Assembly: GCA_017852395.1 (NCBI GenBank) | Contig: JAFMLE010000012.1 | Span: 1-63,434 of the forward strand | Source: Flavobacteriaceae bacterium | GTDB taxonomy: Bacteria; Bacteroidota; Bacteroidia; Flavobacteriales; Flavobacteriaceae | Direction of reading: 5' to 3' | Length of the DNA: 63,434 bases | In this document: positions 18,534 through 27,056 of the stretch, one piece after another | Layout of the letters: every line of letters starts with the position of its first letter | How positions within the stretch are numbered: position 1 is the first letter of the stretch | Program-made: the position numbers and the translations under genes | The notes under the pieces: generated by a model | What the model saw: only the letters and a program-made list of their open reading frames with translations | Told to the model about the DNA's origin: nothing | Database searches by the model: none

Positions 18534-19397
18534 TTGAACGCGTATAAAAAAGCAATAATTTTTATGATATGGAGCACCTTGTCGTTTTCTGTGATGACAG
18601 GTTTGGTGAAGTATTTGGTACATTTTCCCACTTTTGAATTGGTTTTTTTTCGATCCCTAGGAACTTTATTGATCACAACCACCATGCTGCGATCTAAGCG
18701 GGTGTCTTTGTGGGGAAACAATCGTTTTCTGCTTATTTCAAGAGGGCTGGCAGGGGCCATATCTATGGTGCTATTTTTCTCTGCTTTGCATTTTATTTCA
18801 ATCGGTTCGGCGGTTACATTACGTTATACCGCTCCGATTTTTACCGCGATTTTTGCCGTATTTGTTTTAAAGGAAAAAATGCGATTAGTGCAATGGTTTT
18901 TTATTTTGATCTCCTTTTCAGGGGTCATATTGGTAAAAGGCTTTGATCCAACACTGAGCTATTTTGGTTTTTTTATGATCATGTTGTGTTCTTTATTTAG
19001 CGCGATGGTTTATCTAATTATTGGTAAAATTGGAACTTCGGAGCATCCGTTGGTAATTGTCAATTATTTTATGCTCATTGCAACGCTGATCGGTTTTGCG
19101 GGTTCATTTATAGAATGGAAATACCCCAATGGTTTTGAGCTATTGTTGCTGGCTGCATTGGGTATATTTGGGTTTTTTGGGCAATATTTTATGACCAAAG
19201 CCTTTCAAATTTACCCTTCGCATTGGGTAGCACCTTTCAAATACGTAGAAGTGTTTTTTACTTTAAGTCTTGGACTGTTTGTTTTTAACGAACCCTATTC
19301 GCTGCTTTCTTTTTTGGGCATATTTTTAATCATTTTTGGGCTCGTACTCAATGTCATCTACAAAGCGAATATTCGAGGAATGAAAAAGATTTCATGA
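18534..19397 (+). CDS. EamA/DMT family transporter
   Basis: A roughly 285-residue membrane protein with ten predicted helices in two EamA repeats (drug/metabolite transporter superfamily). The first repeat includes FELVFFRSLGTL and LRYTAPIFTAIFAV, hallmarks of the group. The start is uncertain. A near-consensus promoter element (CATATTTG, 18511-18518) makes the more upstream TTG at 18516 impossible, leaving TTG at 18534 or the ATG at 18564. The substrate is unknown. The alkane hydroxylase gene follows 36 bases later with its own promoter-like element. Confidence 0.82.
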   Translation: MNAYKKAIIFMIWSTLSFSVMTGLVKYLVHFPTFELVFFRSLGTLLITTTMLRSKRVSLWGNNRFLLISRGLAGAISMVLFFSALHFISIGSAVTLRYTAPIFTAIFAVFVLKEKMRLVQWFFILISFSGVILVKGFDPTLSYFGFFMIMLCSLFSAMVYLIIGKIGTSEHPLVIVNYFMLIATLIGFAGSFIEWKYPNGFELLLLAALGIFGFFGQYFMTKAFQIYPSHWVAPFKYVEVFFTLSLGLFVFNEPYSLLSFLGIFLIIFGLVLNVIYKANIRGMKKIS

Positions 19398-19408
19398 AAA
19401 TCTTTTCT

Positions 19409-19416
19409 TAAATTTG
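19409..19416 (+). promoter_or_regulatory. -7 promoter element before the alkane hydroxylase gene
   Basis: TAAATTTG is a perfect TAnnTTTG match, 18 bases before the ATG at 19434, between the EamA gene and the hydroxylase gene. It suggests that the hydroxylase can be transcribed on its own. Confidence 0.5.
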
Positions 19417-19433
19417 AAAGTAACTATTTTATT

Positions 19434-20474
19434 ATGAAAGATTTAAAGTACTTGTTAGCCTACAGCATACCGCTTGTTACCATTTTTGCTTTAAATGCAA
19501 ATGGCGTCATGAGTTTTGCTACAGTGATTTATGCCTACATATGCATACCGTTGTTAGAAGTGTCTTTGGCCGAACGGGATGAGCACTATAGTGAGGAAGA
19601 AAAACAAAATCGATTGAACAATATAATTTTTGATGTGCTATTATACCTAAACATCCCATTTGTATTTGGGTTGTTGTTTTATGGTTTATGGCAATTGAGC
19701 ACCCAAGAACTGAGTATGATGACTCAATTGGGCCATGTTTTGTCTTTGGGGATTTTATTGGCCACAAACGGAATCAATGTCGCTCACGAGCTGGGCCACC
19801 GCGTTGGAAGCAACGTACGTTTTTTGGGAAAACTCTTATTGTGTCCCTCCTTGTATATGCATTTTTATATTGAACATAATTTTGGGCATCACAAAAATGT
19901 AGCCACCCCTGAAGATCCTGCCAGTGCCAAAAAAAATCAAACCGTATATGGGTTTTGGTTCACCTCAATCTGGGGGCAGATCAAAAGCGCCTACCACATT
20001 CAAAAAGAACTCTTAGCGCATCGTAACCGCGGTTTTTTTTCACTTTATAACGATCTCTTTTGGTATGGTCTTATTCAAATGTGCTACCTCATTGTTTTGT
20101 ACGTTCTTTTTGGAATCAATGGCGTTTTGTTTGGAGCACTAGTTGCCTTAGTGTCTGTTTTGATGCTAGAAACTATAAACTACATAGAGCACTATGGATT
20201 GAAGCGTAAAAAAGTTAGTGATCATCGCTATGAAAGGGTATTGCCCATTCACTCATGGAACTCCAATCATATCATCGGACGTCTGGTATTGTACGAACTG
20301 ACACGGCATAGTGATCATCATCATCGGGCGGGAAAAAAATATCAGATTTTAGAAAATAAAACAGACAGCCCACAACTGCCCTGGGGATACCCCACCTCGA
20401 TGTTGGTAGCGCTGATGCCTCCACTTTGGTTTTTTTGGATCAATCCTAGGCTAAAGGCGTTTAAGAAAGCCTAA
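19434..20474 (+). CDS. alkB: AlkB-type alkane 1-monooxygenase
   Basis: A 346-residue membrane di-iron enzyme that hydroxylates the terminal carbon of alkanes using electrons from rubredoxin. All histidine signatures of the AlkB branch are present: HELGH (118-122), EHNFGHHKNVATPEDPASA (from 147), NYIEHYGL (249-256) and LTRHSDHHHRAGKKYQ (289-304). The last two distinguish alkane hydroxylases from fatty-acid desaturases. There are several membrane helices between them. The protein is somewhat shorter than the ~400-residue Pseudomonas enzyme. No rubredoxin or rubredoxin reductase gene lies in the window, so electron partners must be elsewhere. Its stop is one base from the convergent metalloprotease gene. 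Confidence 0.92.
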   Translation: MKDLKYLLAYSIPLVTIFALNANGVMSFATVIYAYICIPLLEVSLAERDEHYSEEEKQNRLNNIIFDVLLYLNIPFVFGLLFYGLWQLSTQELSMMTQLGHVLSLGILLATNGINVAHELGHRVGSNVRFLGKLLLCPSLYMHFYIEHNFGHHKNVATPEDPASAKKNQTVYGFWFTSIWGQIKSAYHIQKELLAHRNRGFFSLYNDLFWYGLIQMCYLIVLYVLFGINGVLFGALVALVSVLMLETINYIEHYGLKRKKVSDHRYERVLPIHSWNSNHIIGRLVLYELTRHSDHHHRAGKKYQILENKTDSPQLPWGYPTSMLVALMPPLWFFWINPRLKAFKKA

Positions 20475-20475
20475 A

Positions 20476-21051
20476 TTAGTCGGGACACTGGATGTAAGCA
20501 ATACCGTCAAAAGATCGTCTTAAAAAGCGTTCTTTGGCACGGATAAAATCGTTGATTTTGGTGTCGCTACGGGTGATAGAGGGCCACATGATATCACTTG
20601 GATTTGTACTGTGTTCGTATTTATAAACATCATGACCAAACTCATGATACATCAACCAAAGTTGTTGAACAGGGGTATAGTCTTCCCAATAATCTTTTAT
20701 CACGCCGATATCTACAATATCCGAAAAACAATATCCGTTGTAGGTAGAAAAACCTGCATGGTCGGGGGTCACGCCAGAGGCTTGTTGCTGTGGAGTTTGT
20801 ACCACAAATCGGATGCTAACAGCGGTATGTGAAGCCCCATAATCGGGTCCTCCACGTGAACATTTTACATCGGCAACAAAAAGATTCCAATAGGACATTA
20901 GATCTTGATCGTCAACATCTGTATAATCGACGCAACTTGCCAATTGGGGTTCTTCTTCAATAATTTCTTGTTCTTCCTCTTTGGATTCTTCTTTGGCGCA
21001 ACCAATAACCATCAAACCCAAAAGTCCCAGTAGGAGCAAATTTTTTTTCAT
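20476..21051 (-). CDS. Putative zinc metalloprotease lipoprotein
   Basis: A 191-residue protein. The signal ends in a lipobox (LMVIGC, Cys at about residue 18), and a glutamate-rich linker follows (EESKEEEQEIIEEEPQ), so it is probably a surface or periplasmic lipoprotein. The motif MYHEFGHDVYKYEH contains HEFGHD, a zincin-like HExxH site with a further His, and SDIMWPS beyond it resembles a Met-turn. I do not recognise a named family with certainty. The start at 21051 gives a clean signal peptide; the frame reaches three codons further. Confidence 0.72.
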   Translation of the reverse strand: MKKNLLLLGLLGLMVIGCAKEESKEEEQEIIEEEPQLASCVDYTDVDDQDLMSYWNLFVADVKCSRGGPDYGASHTAVSIRFVVQTPQQQASGVTPDHAGFSTYNGYCFSDIVDIGVIKDYWEDYTPVQQLWLMYHEFGHDVYKYEHSTNPSDIMWPSITRSDTKINDFIRAKERFLRRSFDGIAYIQCPD

Positions 21052-21208
21052 TGTAAACATATAGCGTTTACCAAATTTAGCAATTTTATAACCAAATTCT
21101 GCATGGGTATAAAATCGTATTCGGTGCCGTATTGTATCGTTCTAATTTCAAAAAATAAACCCACCAATTTTCAATTTTAAATACATGAAAATCAGTGGGT
21201 TGTTTGCG

Positions 21209-21282
21209 TAGCGAGAGGGAGACTTGAACTCCCGACCTCCGGGTTATGAATCCGACGCTCTAACCGGCTGAGCTACCTCGCC
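21209..21282 (-). tRNA. tRNA-Met (anticodon CAU)
   Basis: On the minus strand the 74 bases fold as a cloverleaf. The acceptor stem is GGCGAGG paired with UCUCGCU. The D arm is GCUC/GAGC, the anticodon loop UUCAUAA carries CAU, and the T arm is GGGAG-UUCAAGU-CUCCC. A is the discriminator base and CCA is not encoded. The anticodon stem has an A-C mismatch next to the loop, which I recall from other flavobacterial tRNAs of this type. A CAU anticodon could also be a tRNA-Ile modified at C34, but elongator Met is more likely. Confidence 0.92.
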
Positions 21283-21396
21283 ATGGAGCGGCAAATATAG
21301 AAACATAATCGTTTTGTAGCAAGCGCAACATTTTTTTTTTGATCCTTAGGGCCTATTCATTTTTTTTATTTATTTTCAGCCCAAACCACTTCTTTA

Positions 21397-21783
21397 ATGA
21401 GTCAAAAAATAAAATTCCGTTTAGAGATTGATTTTCAGGCATCTCCCCAACTTCTTTTTCAATATCTTTCAACGCCTTCTGGTCTATCCGAATGGTTTGC
21501 TGACAATGTAAACTCAAGAGGTGAACGTTTTACCTTTATTTGGGATGATGGTGAAGAAGAGGCGAAGCTTTTGACCAAAAAGCCCAATGAGAAAGTCAAA
21601 TTTCAATGGGATGAGGATGAAGGCGAAGACTATTTTTTTGAATTTAACATTCAGGTCGATGATATCACCAAAGATGTCTCGCTGATCATTATTGACTTTG
21701 CAGAAGAAGATGAAATCGAAGCGTCAAAAATGCTTTGGGAAAATGCCATAGGGGCTCTAAAACAAGTTTTGGGATCGACCTAA
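21397..21783 (+). CDS. START-like/AHSA1-type domain protein
   Basis: A 128-residue cytoplasmic protein with the SRPBCC helix-grip fold pattern. FQASPQLLFQYLSTPSGLSEWFADNV near the N-terminus is typical of AHSA1/START-like proteins that bind hydrophobic ligands. The C-terminal half is acidic. No ligand or partner is known. It is followed after 9 bases by the class IV aminotransferase gene, so the two are probably cotranscribed. Confidence 0.78.
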   Translation: MSQKIKFRLEIDFQASPQLLFQYLSTPSGLSEWFADNVNSRGERFTFIWDDGEEEAKLLTKKPNEKVKFQWDEDEGEDYFFEFNIQVDDITKDVSLIIIDFAEEDEIEASKMLWENAIGALKQVLGST

Positions 21784-21792
21784 AAGCCTGCT

Positions 21793-22626
21793 ATGTATAA
21801 CTTTAACGGCACTTGCTATCCCAAGTCAGCACAACTTCCAACAACGGCATATCCGGTGCTTTTACGCGGCACTTTTTATACTTCACAACTGCGGATCGAA
21901 CGATCTAAGATTCTTCTTTTAGAAGCACATTATTTTGCTATTATGGCGCAACTTCGTCGTTTGCGTGTGCAGATTCCGATGACTTTTACTATGGAGTTTC
22001 TAGAAGCGCAAGTCAACGCAACACTTTCTGAAGAAGACACGGACGGAGCCTTTTTGGCAAAAATACATTTCTATCGTTCAGAAGCAATTACTCCAGAGGC
22101 CCCGGTTTCTCCCATTTCTTTTGCGATTGAAATTTTAGCCACTCGACCCTTGGCGGAGTTGATTGCCGGGGGCAAAAAATTGGAATTGTACAAAGACTAT
22201 TTTACAGCTATAGATTTGAGTAGTTCGCTTCAGGGTGCCTATAAGCGGTATCAAGATTGGGCCAAGATTTTTGCGTATGAAAATGGTTATGACGATTGTT
22301 TGCTCCTCAATACCCAAAAAGATATTGTAGCTTCTGCACACGGCAGTTTTTATCTAATAAAAGATAACACCGTTCTAACTCCTTCTTTATCCAGTGGAGC
22401 AACCGATGATGTTTTGCGCGGGACATTCAACGAGTGGTTACGTACACAAAATTCTTTTGGTTTTGAAGAAACAAATCTCTCACCTTTTGAACTTCAAAAA
22501 GGAACCGAGGCCTTTGCCATATCTCTGGATCAAGGGTTGGCACTATTTCAAACCTACCGAAAAACCCGCTATGACGATGCGATCGGCCGCCAATTGTACA
22601 CCCGTTTTTTGGATAGCTTGGTCTAA
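21793..22626 (+). CDS. Class IV aminotransferase-like protein
   Basis: A 277-residue protein related to fold-type IV PLP enzymes (aminodeoxychorismate lyase/branched-chain aminotransferase). The C-terminal half follows the family: a candidate Schiff-base lysine in GAYKRYQDWAKIF (about residue 143), then GYDDCLLLN, and TPSLSSGATDDVLRGTF near residues 196-212. At the place where active members have a glutamate that holds the PLP ring nitrogen, this protein reads KDIVASAHGSFYLI with alanine. Catalysis may therefore be altered. Roles in folate or amino-acid synthesis are possible. Its stop overlaps the convergent yqgE stop by 4 bases. Confidence 0.75.
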   Translation: MYNFNGTCYPKSAQLPTTAYPVLLRGTFYTSQLRIERSKILLLEAHYFAIMAQLRRLRVQIPMTFTMEFLEAQVNATLSEEDTDGAFLAKIHFYRSEAITPEAPVSPISFAIEILATRPLAELIAGGKKLELYKDYFTAIDLSSSLQGAYKRYQDWAKIFAYENGYDDCLLLNTQKDIVASAHGSFYLIKDNTVLTPSLSSGATDDVLRGTFNEWLRTQNSFGFEETNLSPFELQKGTEAFAISLDQGLALFQTYRKTRYDDAIGRQLYTRFLDSLV

Positions 22627-23165
22627 TTGTTAAAAGGATTTTCTGGGGTGTTGGCCCACAGCAAATAATTGCCACCTTGACGCACCAATTGGTTGCGCCA
22701 CAGTGCTTCTGGAGTTTCTGTTATAACATCTTCTGTGGCCTTACCAACCATCCAAGATCCATTGTCCAATTCTGCTTGAAGTTGATCGGTTTCCCAACCG
22801 GCATATCCTAAGAAAAAACGCACAAAAAAGGAGGCATTGTCGTGCTGACTGATTTTTTGGATGAGTTTTTCAAAATCACCACCCCAAAACAAATTTTGGT
22901 TGATGGCTACACTTCCTTTGATTTGTGCACCAAGATTGTGTATAAAAAAAAGGTTTTCATTTTCTACTGGCCCTCCAAAATACAAAGGCGCATTTATCCC
23001 CACCGAATCCATAACATCATCTAACGTATAGGCCAATGGTTTGTTGAGAATAAATCCCACATGCCCCTCCTTAGTTTGATCTACAATAAGCACCACAGAT
23101 CGATGAAAATAAGGGTCTCCCAAAACAGAAGGGTCTGCCGTAAGTAATTTCCCTCGGTAAGACAT
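22623..23165 (-). CDS. YqgE/AlgH family protein
   Basis: A 180-residue protein of the YqgE/AlgH family (COG1678). Family blocks are clear: GKLLTADPSVLGDPYFHRSVVLI at the N-terminus, HVGFILNKP near residues 36-44, YFGGPVE near 61-67 and FFLGYAGWETDQLQAEL near 118-134. The biochemical function is unknown; AlgH affects alginate and stress regulation in Pseudomonas. The start at 23165 matches the family N-terminus. Only about 25 bases separate it from the HU terminator, so its own promoter must be very close or it depends on read-through. Confidence 0.88.
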   Translation of the reverse strand: MSYRGKLLTADPSVLGDPYFHRSVVLIVDQTKEGHVGFILNKPLAYTLDDVMDSVGINAPLYFGGPVENENLFFIHNLGAQIKGSVAINQNLFWGGDFEKLIQKISQHDNASFFVRFFLGYAGWETDQLQAELDNGSWMVGKATEDVITETPEALWRNQLVRQGGNYLLWANTPENPFNN

Positions 23166-23190
23166 AGTTGTTTTTTGAAAAAAAGATATA

Positions 23191-23215
23191 AAAAAAAGCC
23201 CCATAAAGGGGCTTT
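23191..23215 (-). terminator. Intrinsic terminator after the HU gene
   Basis: On the minus strand, AAAGCCCC pairs with GGGGCTTT (plus positions 23195-23202 and 23208-23215) around a 5-base loop, followed by a run of seven T. It lies 19 bases past the HU stop. Confidence 0.85.
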
Positions 23216-23233
23216 ATATTTGTTGTCAAAAAA

Positions 23234-23506
23234 TTAGTTAACAGACCCTGATAATTCAGCACCTGCTTTGAACTTAACTACATTTTTTGCAGCGATTTTG
23301 ATTGTAGCACCTGTTTGAGGATTTCTACCTTCACGGGCAGCTCTTTTAGATACAGACCAAGATCCGAATCCTACTAGAGATACACGGCCACCTTTTTTCA
23401 AAGTTCCGCCTACGTTTCCTAAAAATGACTCAAGAGCCTTCTTAGCTGCTGCTTTAGAAATGCCAGCGTCAGCTGCCATTGCATCGATTAATTCTGTTTT
23501 GTTCAT
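23234..23506 (-). CDS. hup: DNA-binding protein HU
   Basis: A 90-residue histone-like protein that bends and packs DNA as a dimer. Family features are the N-terminal helices (NKTELIDAMAADAGISKAAAKKALESFLG), then VSLVGFGSWSVSKRAAREGRNPQTG with the conserved GF-F and the RNPQTG tip of the DNA-binding arm, then the AAKNVVKFKAG ending. It is a single gene with a consensus promoter in front and a strong terminator behind, as expected for an abundant protein. Confidence 0.95.
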   Translation of the reverse strand: MNKTELIDAMAADAGISKAAAKKALESFLGNVGGTLKKGGRVSLVGFGSWSVSKRAAREGRNPQTGATIKIAAKNVVKFKAGAELSGSVN

Positions 23507-23538
23507 AATTTTAAAAGGTTTTTAGGTTACTTCTTAAA

Positions 23539-23568
23539 CAAATTTAATTGGTTTGCCCAAAGTCCCAA
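23539..23568 (-). promoter_or_regulatory. Consensus promoter of the HU gene
   Basis: On the minus strand, a TTG (complement of 23566-23568) is followed after 19 bases by TAAATTTG (complement of 23539-23546). This fits the TTG-N(17-23)-TAnnTTTG pattern of Bacteroidota vegetative promoters, about 33 bases before the start codon. Confidence 0.75.
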
Positions 23569-23624
23569 GTAAAACCGGGGTAAATCCACACTATTGTTGA
23601 TAAAACAGCATTTTTGTTAATAAG

Positions 23625-24596
23625 CTAGTTCAAAAAACACGCATTTGGGCCAAATTGATACCCATTCAAAAGCGCTGAAGCCGCTAATCGTCGTTTGTTT
23701 GGGAGCTGAAGGGTCTTACAGACAAGCCAACCTTCTGGATGGGCAACGCGTATTTGTTTTTCAACTATAATAATCTTACCCGGAGGGTTTGTATTTTTTT
23801 CTTTTACAATGGCAACTTCAAAAATCTTAACCACAGCAAGTTCTGATCCGTTTTGAAAGTTTGTCCATGCTCCGGGATAGGGATCGAGTCCTTTGATTTG
23901 AGTGGCAATTGCTTCAAGAGCAGCGTCCCAGCATATTTTTGTGTTTTCTTTGGTCAGTTTTGGAGCGGGTTTTAGCACCATATCGGTGCTTTGTACTTGC
24001 GCTTTAAGTGTTTGATTGACCAAACCATCGATGGTTTGTAACATGACTTGGCTACCTATTTGCGCCATTTTATCATGCAAACTACCTGCTGTTTCTTCGG
24101 GGGATAGGGGTATTTTTTCTTGAAGTAAAAGGGCTCCAGTATCTATTTTTTCATCGATTAGAAAGGTGGTTACACCACTTATTTTTTCACCATTGATGAT
24201 TGCCCAGTTGATTGGGGCTGCCCCACGGTATTGTGGCAATAACGATGCGTGGAGGTTAAAGGTGCCTAAGGGAGGGAGCTCCCACACTTGTTTGGGTAAC
24301 ATTCGAAAGGCTACAACGATCATCAAATCGGCCTTGAGGGCTTTTAGCTGGTCGATAAAACCGGTATCCTTGAGGTTTTCTGGTTGTAAAACCTTAAGGC
24401 CCTTTTTTTCTGCAAAGTTTTTAACCGCAGATGGGGTGATTTTTTTTCCTCTACCGGCTTTTCGGTCGGGCGCTGTAACTACACCAACAACCTCATGATG
24501 GTTTTGCACGAGCGCATCCAAACAATGTACTGCAAATTCGGGGGTACCAAAAAATACAATTCGACACGGTTTATGTAAGTTGCCACTTGTGGTCAT
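23625..24596 (-). CDS. fmt: Methionyl-tRNA formyltransferase
   Basis: A 323-residue enzyme that formylates initiator Met-tRNA using 10-formyl-tetrahydrofolate. The N-terminal Rossmann domain starts with RIVFFGTPEFAVHCLDAL. The catalytic segment is present as NLHASLLPQYRGAAPINWAI (Asn, His near residues 117-119) with IDEKIDTGALL (Asp near 155). The C-terminal OB-like domain follows and fits the usual length. The start overlaps the end of recQ by 26 bases on the same strand, so translation may be coupled. Confidence 0.93.
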   Translation of the reverse strand: MTTSGNLHKPCRIVFFGTPEFAVHCLDALVQNHHEVVGVVTAPDRKAGRGKKITPSAVKNFAEKKGLKVLQPENLKDTGFIDQLKALKADLMIVVAFRMLPKQVWELPPLGTFNLHASLLPQYRGAAPINWAIINGEKISGVTTFLIDEKIDTGALLLQEKIPLSPEETAGSLHDKMAQIGSQVMLQTIDGLVNQTLKAQVQSTDMVLKPAPKLTKENTKICWDAALEAIATQIKGLDPYPGAWTNFQNGSELAVVKIFEVAIVKEKNTNPPGKIIIVEKQIRVAHPEGWLVCKTLQLPNKRRLAASALLNGYQFGPNACFLN

Positions 24597-26454
24597 GGGT
24601 CTTTTTTATTTTTTGTTTGCCTGCCAATAGATGTAGTGCCTCCAAAAGTACGGTTTCTTTAAATGCTAAAGCCAAAGAAATTTCGGGGGTAGTGTACGCC
24701 CCTTTTTCTAAGAGATTCAAGATTTGGGGTAGTATTGTATCGGGAGAGGTTGTCCTTTTTGAGGTGCAGAACGAACAATTTCCACAATCCGTCGTGTTTT
24801 GTTCTCCAAAATAATTTAGAATATAGGCTGTCTTACAGCCTGAATTGCCAAAAACGTAGTCGCACACTGCATTCCATTTTTTTCTTTTTAGGGCATTATG
24901 CTTTTTAAGATTTGGTAGTATTGGATTGAGGGTGTATTGATCCTCCCTTGGCACATTCCAATGAATTTGCAAGTCATTATTGAGAAATTCAAAAATCAGA
25001 TAATTATGTTCTTGAAGCTCCTTAAAGGCTTGATGTATTTGGGATGTGCTGAATGCTATTCGTGCTTTTATACTTTCAATAGAAAGGGTGTGCTCGGACA
25101 AATATAGTTGTTCAAAATGGCGGGTTAGGTAGTTTACTAACTCAGCGGCTTTGGGAGAGCGACCTCCTGTTTTTCTAAATATTTCGGGGGCAACTGTTAT
25201 TCGAAGTCGAATCGAGGGTTTATTTTTTTGTTGTAAACTAAAGACACCGATTTGATCCAACCATTGAAGCAAAGCCATGACTTTGGGTGCAGAATAAGAA
25301 TAGGCACTACAAAACGCCTGAAAAGAAAAATGATAACTGTTGTCAAATCCCTCGCCATAAGATATTTGGAGAAAATTGCAGAGAGATTTGAAGGCCGATT
25401 TTACAAATTCGGGATCCAATTGTTCTTGGGTCATGCGTTTCTCAACCTGATCGCGCTCACTTTTGTGGATCAACAAAAGTGCCGTTGCCGGGTTGCCATT
25501 TCTTCCGGCGCGTCCACTTTGTTGGTAATAGTTTTCGATACTATCGGGCAAATTGATGTGAATTACATGATCGACATTGGCTTTGTCGATACCCATGCCA
25601 AAGGCCGTTGTGGCCACCATTATAGGTGTTTTTTCGGACTGCCAATCTTGGAGGCGTTCTTGTTTTTCGGCAGCAGAAAGTCCCCCATGAAAAAAAGCAG
25701 CCTTGTATCCCAAACTTTGTAGTTGCGCAGCGACTTCTTCGGTGTTTTTTCGTGTCCAACAATAGATAATCGCAACCTGTGTTTTGTGTTTCAAATGACG
25801 GATCAATTGTCCCATTTTATCTTCTGTTTCGACTACGTGATAGGCAATGTTTTCTCTTTTAAAAGAAGCGATTATTGGAACATCAATTTTGAGTTTTAGT
25901 ACATCAACAATATCCTGTCGAACCATTTTGGTCGCGGAGGCCGTCAAGGCCATTATGGGTATTTTGGGCAGGGACTCGCGTAGGGCAGCTATTTTGCGAA
26001 AAGCAGGTCTAAAATCATGCCCCCACTCGGAGATGCAATGGGCTTCGTCAACGGCTATCAAGCTGATTGGCATTTGTAGCAATCGTTTTAAAAACCCGGG
26101 TTGGGCGATACGCTCGGGTGCGCAATACACGATTTTATATCCCCCAAATTGACAATTGTCCAGTTGCTGATCGATACTAAGTTTGGGGTCCGAAACAAAG
26201 GCCATTGCCTTGATATTTCGATTTTCGAGTTGTTGGACTTGGTCTTGCATCAAGGCGATCAGTGGAGAGATCACTAAAGTAAATCCCGTAGTGCATAGCG
26301 CAGGTACCTGATAGCATAATGATTTGCCAGCCCCTGTTGGCAGCACGCCCAACACATCTTCTTGACAAAGGGCTTTTTTTATTATTGTTTCTTGGTTTGG
26401 ACGAAAGGTTTCATAGCCCCAGTAGGTTTTTAATACGTCGTTGGGGAGTTGCAT
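24571..26454 (-). CDS. recQ: ATP-dependent DNA helicase RecQ
   Basis: A 627-residue 3'-5' DNA helicase for recombination and fork repair. Motif 0 is FRPNQETII, motif I LPTGAGKS (about residues 39-46), motif II DEAHCISEWGHDFR (about 135-148), and motif VI QQSGRAGR (about 318-325). After the helicase core come the zinc-binding RQC cysteines, CDYVF...CKTAYILNYFGE...CGNCSFC. A complete C-terminal HRDC domain is not obvious and the tail is short, as in many Bacteroidota RecQ1-type proteins. It begins within the last codon of the upstream ATPase gene (TAATG overlap). Confidence 0.93.
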   Translation of the reverse strand: MQLPNDVLKTYWGYETFRPNQETIIKKALCQEDVLGVLPTGAGKSLCYQVPALCTTGFTLVISPLIALMQDQVQQLENRNIKAMAFVSDPKLSIDQQLDNCQFGGYKIVYCAPERIAQPGFLKRLLQMPISLIAVDEAHCISEWGHDFRPAFRKIAALRESLPKIPIMALTASATKMVRQDIVDVLKLKIDVPIIASFKRENIAYHVVETEDKMGQLIRHLKHKTQVAIIYCWTRKNTEEVAAQLQSLGYKAAFFHGGLSAAEKQERLQDWQSEKTPIMVATTAFGMGIDKANVDHVIHINLPDSIENYYQQSGRAGRNGNPATALLLIHKSERDQVEKRMTQEQLDPEFVKSAFKSLCNFLQISYGEGFDNSYHFSFQAFCSAYSYSAPKVMALLQWLDQIGVFSLQQKNKPSIRLRITVAPEIFRKTGGRSPKAAELVNYLTRHFEQLYLSEHTLSIESIKARIAFSTSQIHQAFKELQEHNYLIFEFLNNDLQIHWNVPREDQYTLNPILPNLKKHNALKRKKWNAVCDYVFGNSGCKTAYILNYFGEQNTTDCGNCSFCTSKRTTSPDTILPQILNLLEKGAYTTPEISLALAFKETVLLEALHLLAGKQKIKKTHDHKWQLT

Positions 26455-26990
26455 TAGTGTAGGTTTTTTAAAATGATGTCCAAACGATTTTCTATAGTGT
26501 CTTTGGGTAGTTCGATTACATTTTGATGTGTTTCGGTATAGATTTCTTTTAAGAAGTGGTATAGCTCGATGGCGGTTTTGAATTCTTCAAACCGCTCTGC
26601 ATCTGTTTGGTAAATCGCCTCCCAAGGGGGGAGTAAAAACACGGTATCATAAGGATATTTTTTGAGGGCTTTTTCCCATTGGGGGTGTTTTTCATTGCGG
26701 TATCTAAGGTAGGCCACGATATCATGAATACCACGATCCAAAAAAATGGGGGCCTGCGGTTTGCTGGCTTGTAATTTTGTTGAGGCTTGATATTGCGCTA
26801 CACGCCCCAGCCAGAGTTTTTCACTAAATGCTGCAGGTGCTTCTTGAAAATAGTCCGTGTACCCATTTTCGATCCCCCAACGGATCACACTTCTAGAGAT
26901 TTCATTCATACAAGTAAAACCCCGGGAAGCCAGTGCGTCTATCAACGCTGTCTTTCCACTTGATGGTCCACCGGTAATGACAATTTTCAT
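26454..26990 (-). CDS. AAA_28-type ATPase/kinase
   Basis: A 178-residue P-loop protein. Walker A is GGPSSGKTALI at residues 7-17. EISRSVIRWGIENG and FLDRGIHDIVAYLRY follow, and VFLLPPWEAIYQTDAERF lies near residue 120, a pattern of small NTPases in the AAA_28 family related to NadR-type kinases. The function is unknown. It is the first gene of the run ATPase-recQ-fmt and is divergent from the DUF493 gene. Confidence 0.8.
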   Translation of the reverse strand: MKIVITGGPSSGKTALIDALASRGFTCMNEISRSVIRWGIENGYTDYFQEAPAAFSEKLWLGRVAQYQASTKLQASKPQAPIFLDRGIHDIVAYLRYRNEKHPQWEKALKKYPYDTVFLLPPWEAIYQTDAERFEEFKTAIELYHFLKEIYTETHQNVIELPKDTIENRLDIILKNLH

Positions 26991-27056
26991 GCTATGGCTT
27001 TAGAATGGTTTTGGTTCGGTTCAAAACTGTATATTTACACAAAAATACTCCCCAAA

